Positions 53,381-62,123 of a stretch of 64,000 bases of DNA are shown piece after piece. Position 1 is the stretch's first letter, and every line of letters starts with the position of its first letter. Location of the stretch: the NCBI RefSeq assembly GCF_022919135.1, contig NZ_CP095049.1, positions 2,608,501 through 2,672,500 of the forward strand. The letters are read 5' to 3'. Under the pieces are notes generated by a model. That model ran no database searches. It was not told the DNA's origin and saw only the letters and a program-made list of their open reading frames with translations. Source of the DNA: Hymenobacter cellulosivorans. Its GTDB lineage: Bacteria; Bacteroidota; Bacteroidia; Cytophagales; Hymenobacteraceae. A program made the translations under genes and the position numbers.

Positions 53381-54177
53381 TGCAAGCCCGGATAAGTGCG
53401 TTGCATGTACTGCAGCTCGGCCAGAATATAACCCAGGTGCTCGGTGTGGCGGCCTTCTTTGCCGCCGGTCATCATGAACACGCCCTGGGGCACTGGCACG
53501 GTGGCTTCCTGGAACACATGGCTGAGGTGGGCTTCCATAGCGGGCAGCAGAGCGGCGTAGTCGGGGATAACACCGGAAGCTTGCAAGGCCTGTTCGGTGG
53601 CCGTAGCCTTGGTCAGCTCACCCGAGTAGCGCCAGAGGTTGTCCAGGGCTTTGTCGAGGCGTTTGCGGCTTTCCTCCGTACCGTCGCCCAGGCGAATCAT
53701 CCACTCCGAGCTCCACTTCAAATGATACGCGGCTTCCTTCACGGCCTTTTCGGCAACGGCGGCCAGGCGCTCATCGGGGCTGTTTTTGAGCTCCCGCAGG
53801 AAGTGGTAGTGGAAATTGTCGAACAGGAATTGCCGGGTCACGGTGTCGGCGAAGTCGCCGTTGGGCTGTTCCACCAGCAGCGGATTCTTGTACTCCACGG
53901 CCAAGCGCAAAAAAGCGAGGTCGTCTTCGGTGCGGCCCTGGCCTTCCAGCTCGGCGGCGTACTGGTAGAGGCTGCGGGTTTCCCCCAGCAAATCGAGGGC
54001 AATGTTGGCCATAGCCAGATCCTGCTCCAGCACCGGGCCGTGCCCGCACCATTCCGAGAGGCGGTGGCCCAGAATCAGGCTGGTATCGGCCAGCTGCAGC
54101 ACGTACTGAAACAGCTGCTGGCGCAGCTCGGGCGCGTAGGCGTTCAGGGACGAGGTTTCGGAAGGGACAACTTGCAT
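53374..54177 (-). CDS. paaC: PaaC: phenylacetyl-CoA epoxidase structural subunit
   Basis: 267 residues, a ferritin-like fold that is the non-catalytic partner of PaaA: LADTSLILGHRLSEWCGHGP, NIALDLLGETRSLYQYAAEL, FHYHFLRELKNSPDERLAAV. It builds the PaaAC core of the oxygenase. 7 bases overlap paaD and 50 bases separate it from paaB. Confidence 0.94.
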   Translation of the reverse strand: MQVVPSETSSLNAYAPELRQQLFQYVLQLADTSLILGHRLSEWCGHGPVLEQDLAMANIALDLLGETRSLYQYAAELEGQGRTEDDLAFLRLAVEYKNPLLVEQPNGDFADTVTRQFLFDNFHYHFLRELKNSPDERLAAVAEKAVKEAAYHLKWSSEWMIRLGDGTEESRKRLDKALDNLWRYSGELTKATATEQALQASGVIPDYAALLPAMEAHLSHVFQEATVPVPQGVFMMTGGKEGRHTEHLGYILAELQYMQRTYPGLQW

Positions 54178-54227
54178 AGCGGCGGAGGGTTAAGACGGGA
54201 AAGGTCGGTGCTGAGGGAGCCGACAGC

Positions 54228-54515
54228 TTACATGTGCTTGATGGAATCCGGAACCTGGTAGAAGGTCGGGTGCCGGTACACTTTGTCGTTGGCCGGGTCG
54301 TAGAAGGCCTCGGCGTCGTCGGGGTTGGAGGCGTGTACGTGCTGGCTTTCCACGACCCAGATGCTGATGCCTTCGAGGCGGCGGGTGTACACGTCGCGGG
54401 CGTTCTGGATGGCCATGGTGGCGTCGGCGGCGTGCAGGCTGCCCACGTGCTTATGGTCGAGGCCCTGCTTGCTGCGGATGAAAACTTCCCACAGCGGCCA
54501 TTCGGATTGTGTCAT
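54228..54515 (-). CDS. paaB: PaaB: phenylacetyl-CoA epoxidase subunit
   Basis: 95 residues from the ATG at 54515 (MTQSEWPLWEVFIRSKQGLD); the frame further upstream runs through an inverted-repeat element and is rejected. Contains HKHVGSLHAADATMAIQNAR and ISIWVVESQHVHASN, the usual PaaB core. A small subunit that bridges the oxygenase dimer. It follows paaA after the 95-base inverted-repeat element. Confidence 0.93.
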   Translation of the reverse strand: MTQSEWPLWEVFIRSKQGLDHKHVGSLHAADATMAIQNARDVYTRRLEGISIWVVESQHVHASNPDDAEAFYDPANDKVYRHPTFYQVPDSIKHM

Positions 54516-54527
54516 CTTCGGTCTGGA

Positions 54528-54622
54528 ATGTAGAGACGCATACTTGCGTCTCAATCGTTGTTTACTAGGCGTCGTTGAAATCAAGACGTTCAACACTGAG
54601 ACGCAAGTATGCGTCTCTACAT
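54528..54622. repeat. Perfect 26-base inverted repeat between paaA and paaB
   Basis: Arms 54528-54553 and 54597-54622 are exact inverted copies with a 43-base centre. Each arm is also a hairpin by itself (GAGACGCA/TGCGTCTC), and the centre has a further GTTGAA/TTCAAC pair. The element ends 8 bases before the paaA stop and 13 bases before the paaB ATG. Confidence 0.9.
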
Positions 54623-54630
54623 CGTTCAGC

Positions 54631-55584
54631 TTATGCGGCTTGGATTTCGGCGCGCTCGGCTCGTTTCTTGGCGTGGGCCAAGGCGGCTTCGCGCACCCAG
54701 GCACCTTCCTCGTGGGCTTTTACCCGGGCCCCGAGGCGGTCCTTGTTGCACATGCCGTTGCCTTTTACCACGTTCCAGAATTCCTCCCAGTTTACGTCGC
54801 CGAAGTCGTAGCCCTTTTTGGTCTCGTTCCACTTCAGCGCGGGGTCGGGCACGGTCAGGCCCAGGAATTCGGCCTGGGGCACCATCATGTCCACGAATTT
54901 CTGGCGCAGCTCGTCGTTGGTGAAGCGCTTGATGCGCCACTTCATGCTCTGCTCGGTGTTGGGCGAATCGGCGTCTTTGGGGCCGAACATCATCAGCGTG
55001 GGCCACCACCAGCGGTTTAGGGCTTCCTGAGCCATGGCTTTCTGCTCGGGCGCGCCTTCGCACAGGGTCTGCATGATTTCAAATCCCTGACGCTGGTGGA
55101 AGCTTTCCTCCTTGCACACCCGCACCATGGCCCGGGCGTAGGGACCGTACGACGTGCGGCAGAGCGGCACCTGGTTTAGAATGGCGGCGCCATCTACGAG
55201 CCAGCCCACGGTGCCCATATCGGCCCAGGAGAGGGTGGGGTAGTTGAAAATGCTGGAATACTTGGCTTTGCCCGAGTGCAGGTCGGCCAGCATCTGGTCG
55301 CGGGAGGCACCTAGGGTTTCGGCCGCGCTGTAGAGGTAGAGGCCGTGGCCGGCTTCGTCCTGCACTTTGCTCAGCAGAATGGATTTGCGCTTCAGCGAAG
55401 GGGCGCGGGTAATCCAGTTGCCTTCGGGCAGCATACCGACCAGCTCGGAGTGGGCGTGCTGGGAAATTTGCCGAATCAGCGTCTTGCGGTACGCATCGGG
55501 CATCCAGTCCTTAGGCTCAATACGAACGTCCGCGTCAATGCGGGCCTGAAACTGCTCTTCGAGGTTGATTTCTACCGTTTCCAT
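54631..55584 (-). CDS. paaA: PaaA: catalytic subunit of phenylacetyl-CoA epoxidase
   Basis: 317 residues; ferritin-like di-iron subunit with [14 protein letters not shown] and [15 protein letters not shown], each carrying the E-x2-H metal motif, and [19 protein letters not shown]. It inserts oxygen into the ring of phenylacetyl-CoA. It is the first gene of the paaABCD block; a palindromic operator candidate is 19 bases upstream of its ATG (55603-55620). Confidence 0.96.
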   Translation of the reverse strand: METVEINLEEQFQARIDADVRIEPKDWMPDAYRKTLIRQISQHAHSELVGMLPEGNWITRAPSLKRKSILLSKVQDEAGHGLYLYSAAETLGASRDQMLADLHSGKAKYSSIFNYPTLSWADMGTVGWLVDGAAILNQVPLCRTSYGPYARAMVRVCKEESFHQRQGFEIMQTLCEGAPEQKAMAQEALNRWWWPTLMMFGPKDADSPNTEQSMKWRIKRFTNDELRQKFVDMMVPQAEFLGLTVPDPALKWNETKKGYDFGDVNWEEFWNVVKGNGMCNKDRLGARVKAHEEGAWVREAALAHAKKRAERAEIQAA

Positions 55585-55602
55585 GCGCTTTCAACAAAGT
55601 TT

Positions 55603-55620
55603 AACTAACATTCGTTAGTT
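55603..55620. promoter_or_regulatory. Palindromic operator candidate in front of paaA
   Basis: AACTAACATTCGTTAGTT, perfect 7-bp arms with 4-base spacer, extended to 10-bp arms at 55600-55623 (TTTAACTAAC/GTTAGTTAAA). It lies 19 bases before the ATG and shares 15 of 18 bases with 59225-59242 before paaK. Probable site of the TetR regulator encoded in the cluster. Confidence 0.65.
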
Positions 55621-55686
55621 AAAAGTAAGAAAAATATCGGGTTGCTATACAAAGCTTTGCTTGTGTCCAAGCGAATTATGATATGA

Positions 55687-55902
55687 TCAGGACTTAAAGA
55701 GGGTGTAAGAGTTTATTGAACTGGTTCTTACATCCTGAGTAAACTGGCTTAGCCCTTCGTTTTCATGAAACAAGCGGCTTTGAATCCGTTGACCGTTAAC
55801 ATACCAACGTTTCATAATTAAGCGGCTCTGAAAGAAGATATAATCCTCCCTGCGGATACCATTTTCAAGACTTTTAACAGTCCATAATTTACTTGTAGTC
55901 AT
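55687..55902 (-). CDS. Small AT-rich unknown ORF between paaA and paaE
   Basis: 71 residues, MTTSKLWTVKSLENGIRRED onward, ending SSINSYTLFKS. Protein-like residue mix (Trp, Tyr, Arg), no signal peptide or motif recognised. It is much more AT-rich than the paa genes. Start at 55902, 11 bases after the paaE stop. Function unknown and reality moderate. Confidence 0.5.
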   Translation of the reverse strand: MTTSKLWTVKSLENGIRREDYIFFQSRLIMKRWYVNGQRIQSRLFHENEGLSQFTQDVRTSSINSYTLFKS

Positions 55903-55913
55903 ATCGACAGCCG

Positions 55914-56993
55914 CTACTGGTCGAAATCCACCAACACTTTTTCCGACGTCGGACGAGCCTGGCAGGAGAGGACGTAGCCTTTGGCCACTTCAGTGTCGGA
56001 GAGAGAGTAGTTGACGTCCATTTCCACCTGGCCTTCCACCACCCGGCAGCGGCAGGTGCTGCACATGCCGTTTTTGCAGGAGTAGGGCGCGTCTACGCCG
56101 GTTTCGAGCAGGGCATCCAGGATGGTGTTGCCGTAGTACGACATTTCCAGGATGCGGGTGTTGCCGTCGAGTTGCACGGTGACCTGGCTGTGCTTGTCGT
56201 CTTCGCCGGCGGGGCGCACTTTGGCCGGGCCGGCCTGGGTTTTGCCGCCGCCCGTGGTGCCGAACATTTCGAAGTGAATCTTCTCGGGGGCCACGCCGGC
56301 ACTGGTCAGGGCAGCTTTTACGCCCAGAATCATTTCTTCAGGGCCACAGATAAAGCACTCGTCAATCTGGCTCGGGGTTAGAATTTTCTGCAGGAACAGC
56401 TCGGTTTTCGGCTGGTCGATGCGGCCGAAGAGCAGGTCGGTGTCGCCCTGCTCCCGGCTCAGGATGTGGTACACGCTCAGGCGCTTGAGAAACTTGTTTT
56501 TGAGCGCCTCGATGCCCTCCTTGAAGATGATGGAGTTGCGGCCCCGGTTGCCGTAAATGAGCGTGACCCGGCTTTGGGGCTCGGTCAGGAGCACAGTTTT
56601 GATGATGCTGAAGACGGGGGTAATGCCGCTGCCGGCCGCAAACATGACGTAGTGCTTGGCCTGCTCGGGGTGGAGCTCGGTGTAGAAGTGGCCCGCCGGT
56701 GGCATTACGTCCAGCTCTTCGCCGACCTTGAACGTGTCCACGGCCGAGGAGGAAAACCGACCCTCGGGCACCTTCTTAATGGCCACCTGCCACTCATTTT
56801 CCAGGGGGCTGCTGCAAATCGAGTAGGAGCGGCGCAGCTCTTCACCGTTGTGCTCCCGCCGGAAAGTCAGGTACTGGCCCTGGGTAAAGCGGAAGGTGTC
56901 GCGCAGGTCCTCGGGCACGTCCAACGATACCACCACGCTGTCGGGCGTTTCCTTTTCGATGCGCTTGATGCGGACTTTGTGAAATCGACTCAT
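55914..56993 (-). CDS. paaE: PaaE: FAD/2Fe-2S reductase of phenylacetyl-CoA epoxidase
   Basis: 359 residues: ferredoxin-NADP reductase domain (RRSYSICSSPLENEWQVAIK, FAAGSGITPVFSIIKTVLL) followed by a C-terminal 2Fe-2S domain (YSCKNGMCSTCRCRVVEG, then VLSCQ). The C-x4-C-x2-C pattern is present. It transfers electrons from NADPH to the PaaAC di-iron site. Separated from tetR by a 144-base repeat-rich gap. Confidence 0.96.
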   Translation of the reverse strand: MSRFHKVRIKRIEKETPDSVVVSLDVPEDLRDTFRFTQGQYLTFRREHNGEELRRSYSICSSPLENEWQVAIKKVPEGRFSSSAVDTFKVGEELDVMPPAGHFYTELHPEQAKHYVMFAAGSGITPVFSIIKTVLLTEPQSRVTLIYGNRGRNSIIFKEGIEALKNKFLKRLSVYHILSREQGDTDLLFGRIDQPKTELFLQKILTPSQIDECFICGPEEMILGVKAALTSAGVAPEKIHFEMFGTTGGGKTQAGPAKVRPAGEDDKHSQVTVQLDGNTRILEMSYYGNTILDALLETGVDAPYSCKNGMCSTCRCRVVEGQVEMDVNYSLSDTEVAKGYVLSCQARPTSEKVLVDFDQ

Positions 56994-57000
56994 TCGAGTT

Positions 57001-57132
57001 TTTAGTTGTTAGTTGCTCGTTGTCAGTTGTTGGTTCTGGTAGTTGTCAGTTGTTCGTTGGTAGTTGTCAGTCAAGGTCGCACTACGACCAATTGCAACTA
57101 TCGTCGAACTTCTACCAACTGACAACCAACAA
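57001..57132. repeat. Direct and inverted short repeats between paaE and tetR
   Basis: Units of GTTGTTAGTT / GTTGTCAGTT type recur along 57001-57076 and appear in inverted form at 57113-57132 (CCAACTGACAACCAACAACT). No coding potential. Confidence 0.6.
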
Positions 57133-57137
57133 CTCCT

Positions 57138-57719
57138 TTACTTGGCCAGGCCGTTGAGCAGGATGGTCATGATGTTTTCTTCGAGCTCTTCGGCCGTAAT
57201 GCCGCGGCCGGGGCGGTACCAGAGCTCTACCCAGCGCACAGCCGACAGAATCGTGAACAAGGCCACCGACACGTTCATGGGCTGAAACTCCCCGGCTTCA
57301 ATACCCTGCTCAATTAGCGCGGCGAAGCCCTTTTCGTAGCTTTTGCGGGCGTCCTTGAACTGCTGCAGCTTATCGTCGCTGAGGTATTTCCAGTCGTTAT
57401 TGGCTACCGATACAGCCGCGCCGTCCTCAATCATGAGGCGGATGTGGAGCCGGATCAGGGCCTGAAGCTTGCCCACGTAGGACACCGGCAGCTGCTCGAT
57501 TTCGTGAAGCTGGGAGATATACGTGTTGGAGACGTGAAAGCAGATGCTTTCCAGAATGTCGTCCTTGGAGCTGATGTGGTTGTACATGCTGGCCGCTTCC
57601 ATGCCTACCTGGGAACCCAGGTCGCGCATGGACGTGCCGCTAAAGCCCTTGGCTTTGAAGAGCTTGGCGGCTTCTTCCAAAATAACCTGCCGTTTGTTGG
57701 TTTTAACTTTTTTAGCCAT
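57138..57719 (-). CDS. TetR/AcrR family regulator, probable paa repressor
   Basis: 193 residues. N-terminal HTH: ILEEAAKLFKAKGFSGTSMR, DLGSQVGMEAASMYNHISSK; then a ligand-binding helical domain (AVSVANNDWKYLSDDKLQQF). TetR-type PaaR regulators in other bacteria are released by phenylacetyl-CoA. Location between paaE and paaK, and the shared palindromes near paaA and paaK, make it the likely regulator of the cluster; the ligand is inferred. Confidence 0.88.
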   Translation of the reverse strand: MAKKVKTNKRQVILEEAAKLFKAKGFSGTSMRDLGSQVGMEAASMYNHISSKDDILESICFHVSNTYISQLHEIEQLPVSYVGKLQALIRLHIRLMIEDGAAVSVANNDWKYLSDDKLQQFKDARKSYEKGFAALIEQGIEAGEFQPMNVSVALFTILSAVRWVELWYRPGRGITAEELEENIMTILLNGLAK

Positions 57720-57823
57720 TCAGCTTACCGAAAATAAAGCGTGCAAGAAAGGGCGGGTGGGTTTGGATGGGGATGTAAGAGAGGTAAAGCTAGAAGAAGC
57801 GCCGCATTTTGCCGCGGCTAAGG

Positions 57824-59167
57824 CTACGGCACGTTGCGCAGGTCCTGGACCTTGCTCAGCTTACCACCCTCACTGCGCGGCAATTCGCCGAAGCCCACCA
57901 GCTGTACTTGCATGCTCAGGCCAATGTTGTCCTTGATTTTCTTGGCAAACGTGCCCTGCAGCGTCCGTAGGCACTCGTGCTGCCCGAGGGCGGCTTCCGT
58001 TACCGTCGTCAGCTCCAGGCGGCGCATCAGCTCCTCACTGATTTCCACACTAACAGCCACCTCATCGAGGCTGCCGCGGCGGGAGGCTACTACCTGGTAA
58101 TACGGACTCAGATGCTGCAGCTCCTGCAGAATGGCCTCGACCTGGGTAGGAAAGAAGTTGACGCCGCGGATGATGAGCATGTCATCGGACCGGCCCCGAA
58201 TCGGGCCCATCTTCACGTGGGTCCGGCTCCGGGACTCCCCGTAGTAAAGGTTGGTGATGTCGTTGGTCCAGTAGCGCAGGATGGGCATGGCCTTTTTGGT
58301 GAGCGTCGTAAACACCAGCACGCCCAATTCGCCCTCGGCCACTGGCTCCCCGGTATCCTTGTCGACAACCTCGGGGTAGAAATGGTCTTCCCAGATGTAG
58401 CTGCCCGTGCCCCGTTCCGCTACGTCTTCCTGCGACACGCCCGGACCCATAATTTCGCTCAGCCCGTAGATGTTGGTGGCCTGCACCCGCAGCCCGCTTT
58501 CCACCTGCTGGCGGATGGTTTCCGTCCAGGGCTCGGCGCCCAGCACGGCGTGCCGCAGGTTAAGGGCATCGGCGGGAATGCCCCGCCGCCGGATTTCCTC
58601 GGCCAGCACCTGGGCGTAAGAGGGCGTGGCACAGATGATTTCGGGTTGAAAATCCTGGAGCAGCTGTAGTTGCCGGTCGGTGCCCCCGCCCGACACGGGA
58701 ATCACGGTGAGGCCCAGCTTTTCAGCCCCGTAGTGAATACCCAGGCCGCCCGTAAACAGGCCGTAGCCGTAGGCGTTCTGCAGCTTCATGCCCGGGCGGC
58801 AGCCCGCCGCGGCCAAGGACCGGGCTACTACCTCCGCGAAAGTATTGAGGTCCTCGGCCGTGTACCCTACCACGGTCGCCTTGCCGGTGGTGCCGCTGGA
58901 GCAGTGCAGGCGGGCTACCTCGGACTGGGGCACGGCAAACAGACCGAAAGGGTAAGTGTCGCGAAAGTCGGTTTTGTGGGTAAAGCCCAGCTTGGTAATG
59001 TCTGCCAGACCCTTAAAAGAAGAAGGATGAATGCCCAGAGCATCAAACTTTGCTTTGTAAAAGGGCACCCGGTGGTATACATAGTCAACCTGCTGCTTCA
59101 GACGAGCATTCTGCAGCTCCCGCAGCTGAGCGAGTGGCATCCGTTCTAGTTCCGGTTGGAAAAGCAT
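57824..59167 (-). CDS. paaK: Phenylacetate-CoA ligase
   Basis: 447 residues, AMP-forming ligase: ATP motif SSGTTGKATVVGYT (90-), GAEPWTETIRQQVES, LSEIMGPGVSQEDV, and the C-terminal domain YYQVVASRRGSLDEVAVSVE. Converts phenylacetate to phenylacetyl-CoA, the entry step. Palindromic operator candidate 58 bases upstream (59225-59242). First gene of the cluster. Confidence 0.96.
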   Translation of the reverse strand: MLFQPELERMPLAQLRELQNARLKQQVDYVYHRVPFYKAKFDALGIHPSSFKGLADITKLGFTHKTDFRDTYPFGLFAVPQSEVARLHCSSGTTGKATVVGYTAEDLNTFAEVVARSLAAAGCRPGMKLQNAYGYGLFTGGLGIHYGAEKLGLTVIPVSGGGTDRQLQLLQDFQPEIICATPSYAQVLAEEIRRRGIPADALNLRHAVLGAEPWTETIRQQVESGLRVQATNIYGLSEIMGPGVSQEDVAERGTGSYIWEDHFYPEVVDKDTGEPVAEGELGVLVFTTLTKKAMPILRYWTNDITNLYYGESRSRTHVKMGPIRGRSDDMLIIRGVNFFPTQVEAILQELQHLSPYYQVVASRRGSLDEVAVSVEISEELMRRLELTTVTEAALGQHECLRTLQGTFAKKIKDNIGLSMQVQLVGFGELPRSEGGKLSKVQDLRNVP

Positions 59168-59224
59168 GGCAACAGGGTGAGAGAAACGAAAAGGCTACTA
59201 AAAGTAGACGGGTTTGCTTACAAA

Positions 59225-59242
59225 AACAAACGTTTGTTAGTT
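59225..59242. promoter_or_regulatory. Palindromic operator candidate in front of paaK
   Basis: AACAAACGTTTGTTAGTT, containing the perfect palindrome AACAAACGTTTGTT. Fifteen of 18 bases equal the site before paaA. Confidence 0.6.
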
Positions 59243-59308
59243 TTTGGTGCAGGGTTGGCAACCGGCCTACCGCAAAAGAAGGGCGTTGGGCACCAGTGAA
59301 CATCAAAA

Positions 59309-59346
59309 CGCTGGTACTGCCTCCAAAGTAGGATGCAGTACCAGCG
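59309..59346 (-). terminator. Terminator of the 84-residue gene
   Basis: 12-bp stem CGCTGGTACTGC/GCAGTACCAGCG (59309-59320, 59335-59346) between that gene and the paaK upstream region; weak T tract. Confidence 0.65.
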
Positions 59347-59374
59347 CGTAAACTGTTGCCTCGAATACGTGGGG

Positions 59375-59629
59375 CTAAGCCAGCAGATTGTGGGGCAAGC
59401 TGATCAGGTTCAGGTAGGGATAGAGGCCAGCTTGCTCAACAAACGGCCGCACATAGGCCACGCCGGCCGTGGGCAGTTGCCGCCACAGCTCACAGTAGTA
59501 GCCATCCAGGCAGTAAAGGTCGACCACGAAGGAGCCGCAGGAGCGCGTGACCATGAAGACGCCCCAGACTTTGGCATAGGCCTGCTGCTCGGGCCCGGAC
59601 AGCGTCCGGAAGGTGGAATAGGCTAGCAT
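59375..59629 (-). CDS. Small unknown protein
   Basis: 84 residues, MLAYSTFRTLSGPEQQAYAK, then FVVDLYCLDGYYCELWRQLP and a hydrophobic end. Tyr-, Leu- and Trp-rich, no signal peptide or motif I know. It has its own downstream hairpin. Bacteroidota often encode such short proteins with a core of this kind; function unknown. Confidence 0.7.
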   Translation of the reverse strand: MLAYSTFRTLSGPEQQAYAKVWGVFMVTRSCGSFVVDLYCLDGYYCELWRQLPTAGVAYVRPFVEQAGLYPYLNLISLPHNLLA

Positions 59630-59679
59630 ACTCTAAAAATCCGCTGTTGCAGATGAACGTTGCATGAAGCCCAAACCGG

Positions 59680-60576
59680 TTAGTGAAACGGCCGCTTCTT
59701 GACCATGCCGCCTTCCGCATCATCGATACTGTGCTGAATGACAAAGGCCTGCGGATCGAGGCGGCGAACTTCGGTGCGCAGCTGGGGCAGCTCCAGGCGG
59801 GTTACGACCGTAAACACGATGTCCATGTCCAGGTCCCGGTCGCCGCGCTTGCCGTAGCCGCGCTTGCCCTGGTAAATGGTTACGCCCCGGCCCAGGTTGG
59901 TAGTAATAGCTTCGCGAATGGCCTCGCTACGGGCTGAAATGATGGTAACGCCAGTATACTGCTCGATGCCATTGAGCAGAAAGTCCAGCGTTTTGGAAGC
60001 TGCCACGTAGGTCAGAATCGAGTACATGGCTGTTTGAATACCCAGCACAAAGGCCGCCACGCCGAAGATAAATACGTTGAGGACCAGAATAACGTCACTT
60101 ACCTTGAGCAGGGGCGTGTGCTTGTTGATGAGCAGCGCGGCTACTTCGGTACCATCCAGCACAGCTCCGCCCCGCATCGCCAGCCCGATACCGGCCCCGA
60201 TGAAGACGCCGCCGAACACGGAGGTCAGCAGCAAATCTTTGGTCACATCGGGGTAAGGAACCACGGCCAGGGCCAACGACAGCCCGGCAATGGCGGCGGC
60301 GCTTTTCAGGGCAAAGCCCAGCCCGATCTGGCGGTAGCCCAAAATGACGAAGGGCAGATTGATGATGAGCAGCAGCCAGGATAGCGGAATGCCCAGTGCG
60401 GCCGATAGCAGCATGGAAATACCCGTCACGCCGCCGTCGATGAAGTGGCTCGACAGCAAAAAGCCTTTCAGGCCCATGCCCGCGCACAGAATGCCCAGCA
60501 CGATGAGGCCGACGCTTTTGATTTTTTGAAATAAGTGACCCGGTTCGTCGGCGGGCAAAGAAGTAGGTGAGGACAT
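59680..60576 (-). CDS. YitT family membrane protein with DUF2179 tail
   Basis: 298 residues from the ATG at 60576. About six hydrophobic segments (VGLIVLGILCAGMGLKGFLL, LLIINLPFVILGYRQIGL, LSLALAVVPYPDV, VFGGVFIGAGIGLAM, ILVLNVFIFGVAAFVLGI) then a C-terminal cytosolic DUF2179 domain (ITTNLGRGVTIYQGKRGYGK, DIVFTVVTRLELPQLRTEVR). Typical YitT length and order. Role unknown in most bacteria. Confidence 0.9.
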   Translation of the reverse strand: MSSPTSLPADEPGHLFQKIKSVGLIVLGILCAGMGLKGFLLSSHFIDGGVTGISMLLSAALGIPLSWLLLIINLPFVILGYRQIGLGFALKSAAAIAGLSLALAVVPYPDVTKDLLLTSVFGGVFIGAGIGLAMRGGAVLDGTEVAALLINKHTPLLKVSDVILVLNVFIFGVAAFVLGIQTAMYSILTYVAASKTLDFLLNGIEQYTGVTIISARSEAIREAITTNLGRGVTIYQGKRGYGKRGDRDLDMDIVFTVVTRLELPQLRTEVRRLDPQAFVIQHSIDDAEGGMVKKRPFH

Positions 60577-60653
60577 AGAAGGAGATAAGCGTTGGCGCAA
60601 CTGGCGCAAAACGATGAGTTGAGGAATGAGCATGCGCGACGAGAAAGTAAGCC

Positions 60654-61928
60654 TTAATCAGCTTCGGTGGTTTCGTTACTAAGCTCGGCCGTTATTGTAC
60701 GGCCGTGGCGCCGATCCAGCCAGTCCATGACCGGCGTAGCCAGGATTCCGTGCAGGCAGATAGACACCAGCATCGTGAAGCCCAGAATGGACCAGAGCTG
60801 CCGTGCCGCGGGAAACTCGGCCTTGGTGAGGGCAAAAGCCAGGTAAAAAATGGAGCCAATACCCCGGATTCCGAAAAAGGAAATGATAATACGCTCGGCC
60901 AGCGTAACGCGGGAAGAGCGGGCCAGGGTGAGCAATCCGCCCAGGGGCCGGATGACGAGCAGCAGCAGTAGCCCCAGGGCCGCCCCGGTCCAGGTGAGCT
61001 CACTCAGCAGACCGCGCATGATGGCGCCGCCAAACAAAATCAGAATGACGACGATGAACAGGCGCTCCAGCTGGTCGGTGAAGGCGTGCATCTGCTTGTG
61101 GTATTCGTGGCGCCGCTCCCGGCTGCGCAGCGTCACGGCGGCAATAAACACGGCCAGAAAGCCGTAGCCGTGTACCAGTTCGGTGAGGCCGTAGGTGATG
61201 AGCGTGACGGCCAGGGCCACGAAGCCGTAGGCCCCGGTCTTGATGCTGATGCGCTTGGGCAGGCTGAAAATCAGGTAGGCCAGCAGCTTGCCCGACACCA
61301 CACCAAACACCAGGGCTGCCACCGTACGGTATACCACGTCCAGCCACAGCCAGTGCCCTAGCTTTTCGGGCAAAGAACCAGCGGCGGCGGGCAGCAGAGC
61401 CAGGGCCAGGTACACGAAGGGAAACGCCAGCCCGTCGTTGAGGCCCGCCTCGCCGGTCAGGGCAAAGCGCACGTTATCCTCGCGGCCTTCGCCGGGGTCC
61501 CCGACCTGAACGTCGCCGGCCAGTACCGGGTCGGTGGGGGCCAGGGCCGAAGCCAGCAGCAGGGCCGAGGCCAGCGGTAAGCCTACTAGGGCCCAGCCCG
61601 CCAGCGTCAGGCTAGCAATGGTTAGTACCATCAGGACCAGCACCAAGAGTAGCGGCGTGCGCCAGGTACGCAGGGAGAAGGACCGGTCAATCTTGAGGCC
61701 GGTGCCGGTGAGGGCGACAATGACGCAGAGCTCGGAAATGTGGGTTATCAACTCCTGATGCGCAAATGGGTCGGTGGGCAGTTCCAGGGGCAGCGCATAG
61801 ATGGCCATTCCCAGACCCAGGTACAGCACCGGGTAAGACAGCGGGTATTTTTCCAGCAACGACGGTAGCCAGGCTACCCCTAGAATGGCCACTCCCAGAA
61901 TAACCAGCGTGGTAGTGTAGAGAGGCAT
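60654..61928 (-). CDS. Cation/proton antiporter, CPA1 type (NhaP-like)
   Basis: 424 residues from the ATG at 61928, with about 12 hydrophobic segments: TLVILGVAILGVAWLPSLLE, VLYLGLGMAIYALPLELPTD, LLVLVLMVLTIASLTLAGWA, LLLASALAPTDPVLAGDVQV (ion-binding Asp pair), ALTGEAGLNDGLAFPFVYLA, ISFFGIRGIGSIFYLAFALT. It exchanges Na+ or K+ for protons at the inner membrane. No regulatory TrkA domain is visible. Confidence 0.92.
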   Translation of the reverse strand: MPLYTTTLVILGVAILGVAWLPSLLEKYPLSYPVLYLGLGMAIYALPLELPTDPFAHQELITHISELCVIVALTGTGLKIDRSFSLRTWRTPLLLVLVLMVLTIASLTLAGWALVGLPLASALLLASALAPTDPVLAGDVQVGDPGEGREDNVRFALTGEAGLNDGLAFPFVYLALALLPAAAGSLPEKLGHWLWLDVVYRTVAALVFGVVSGKLLAYLIFSLPKRISIKTGAYGFVALAVTLITYGLTELVHGYGFLAVFIAAVTLRSRERRHEYHKQMHAFTDQLERLFIVVILILFGGAIMRGLLSELTWTGAALGLLLLLVIRPLGGLLTLARSSRVTLAERIIISFFGIRGIGSIFYLAFALTKAEFPAARQLWSILGFTMLVSICLHGILATPVMDWLDRRHGRTITAELSNETTEAD

Positions 61929-62123
61929 AGGATGCAAAGGGAGAAGGCCGGGCTCCGCAAGCCGCCCGTTTGGGGAAGCCACTGGAGCCCAGCTATACAT
62001 GGATACCCCGGCCGCCAGTGCTAGGTTAGAGCCGCAGCCGAAGCAAAATCAGCAGGAAAGGGAGCCGGCCGCTAGAGCGTACGTAATAGCACGCCTCTAC
62101 GGTCACTAGGCAAGGTCTTGACC

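Noticed and set aside
54516..54704. Upstream extension of paaB
   Set aside because: Would translate the inverted-repeat element and part of paaA in another frame; the PaaB family begins at the ATG at 54515.
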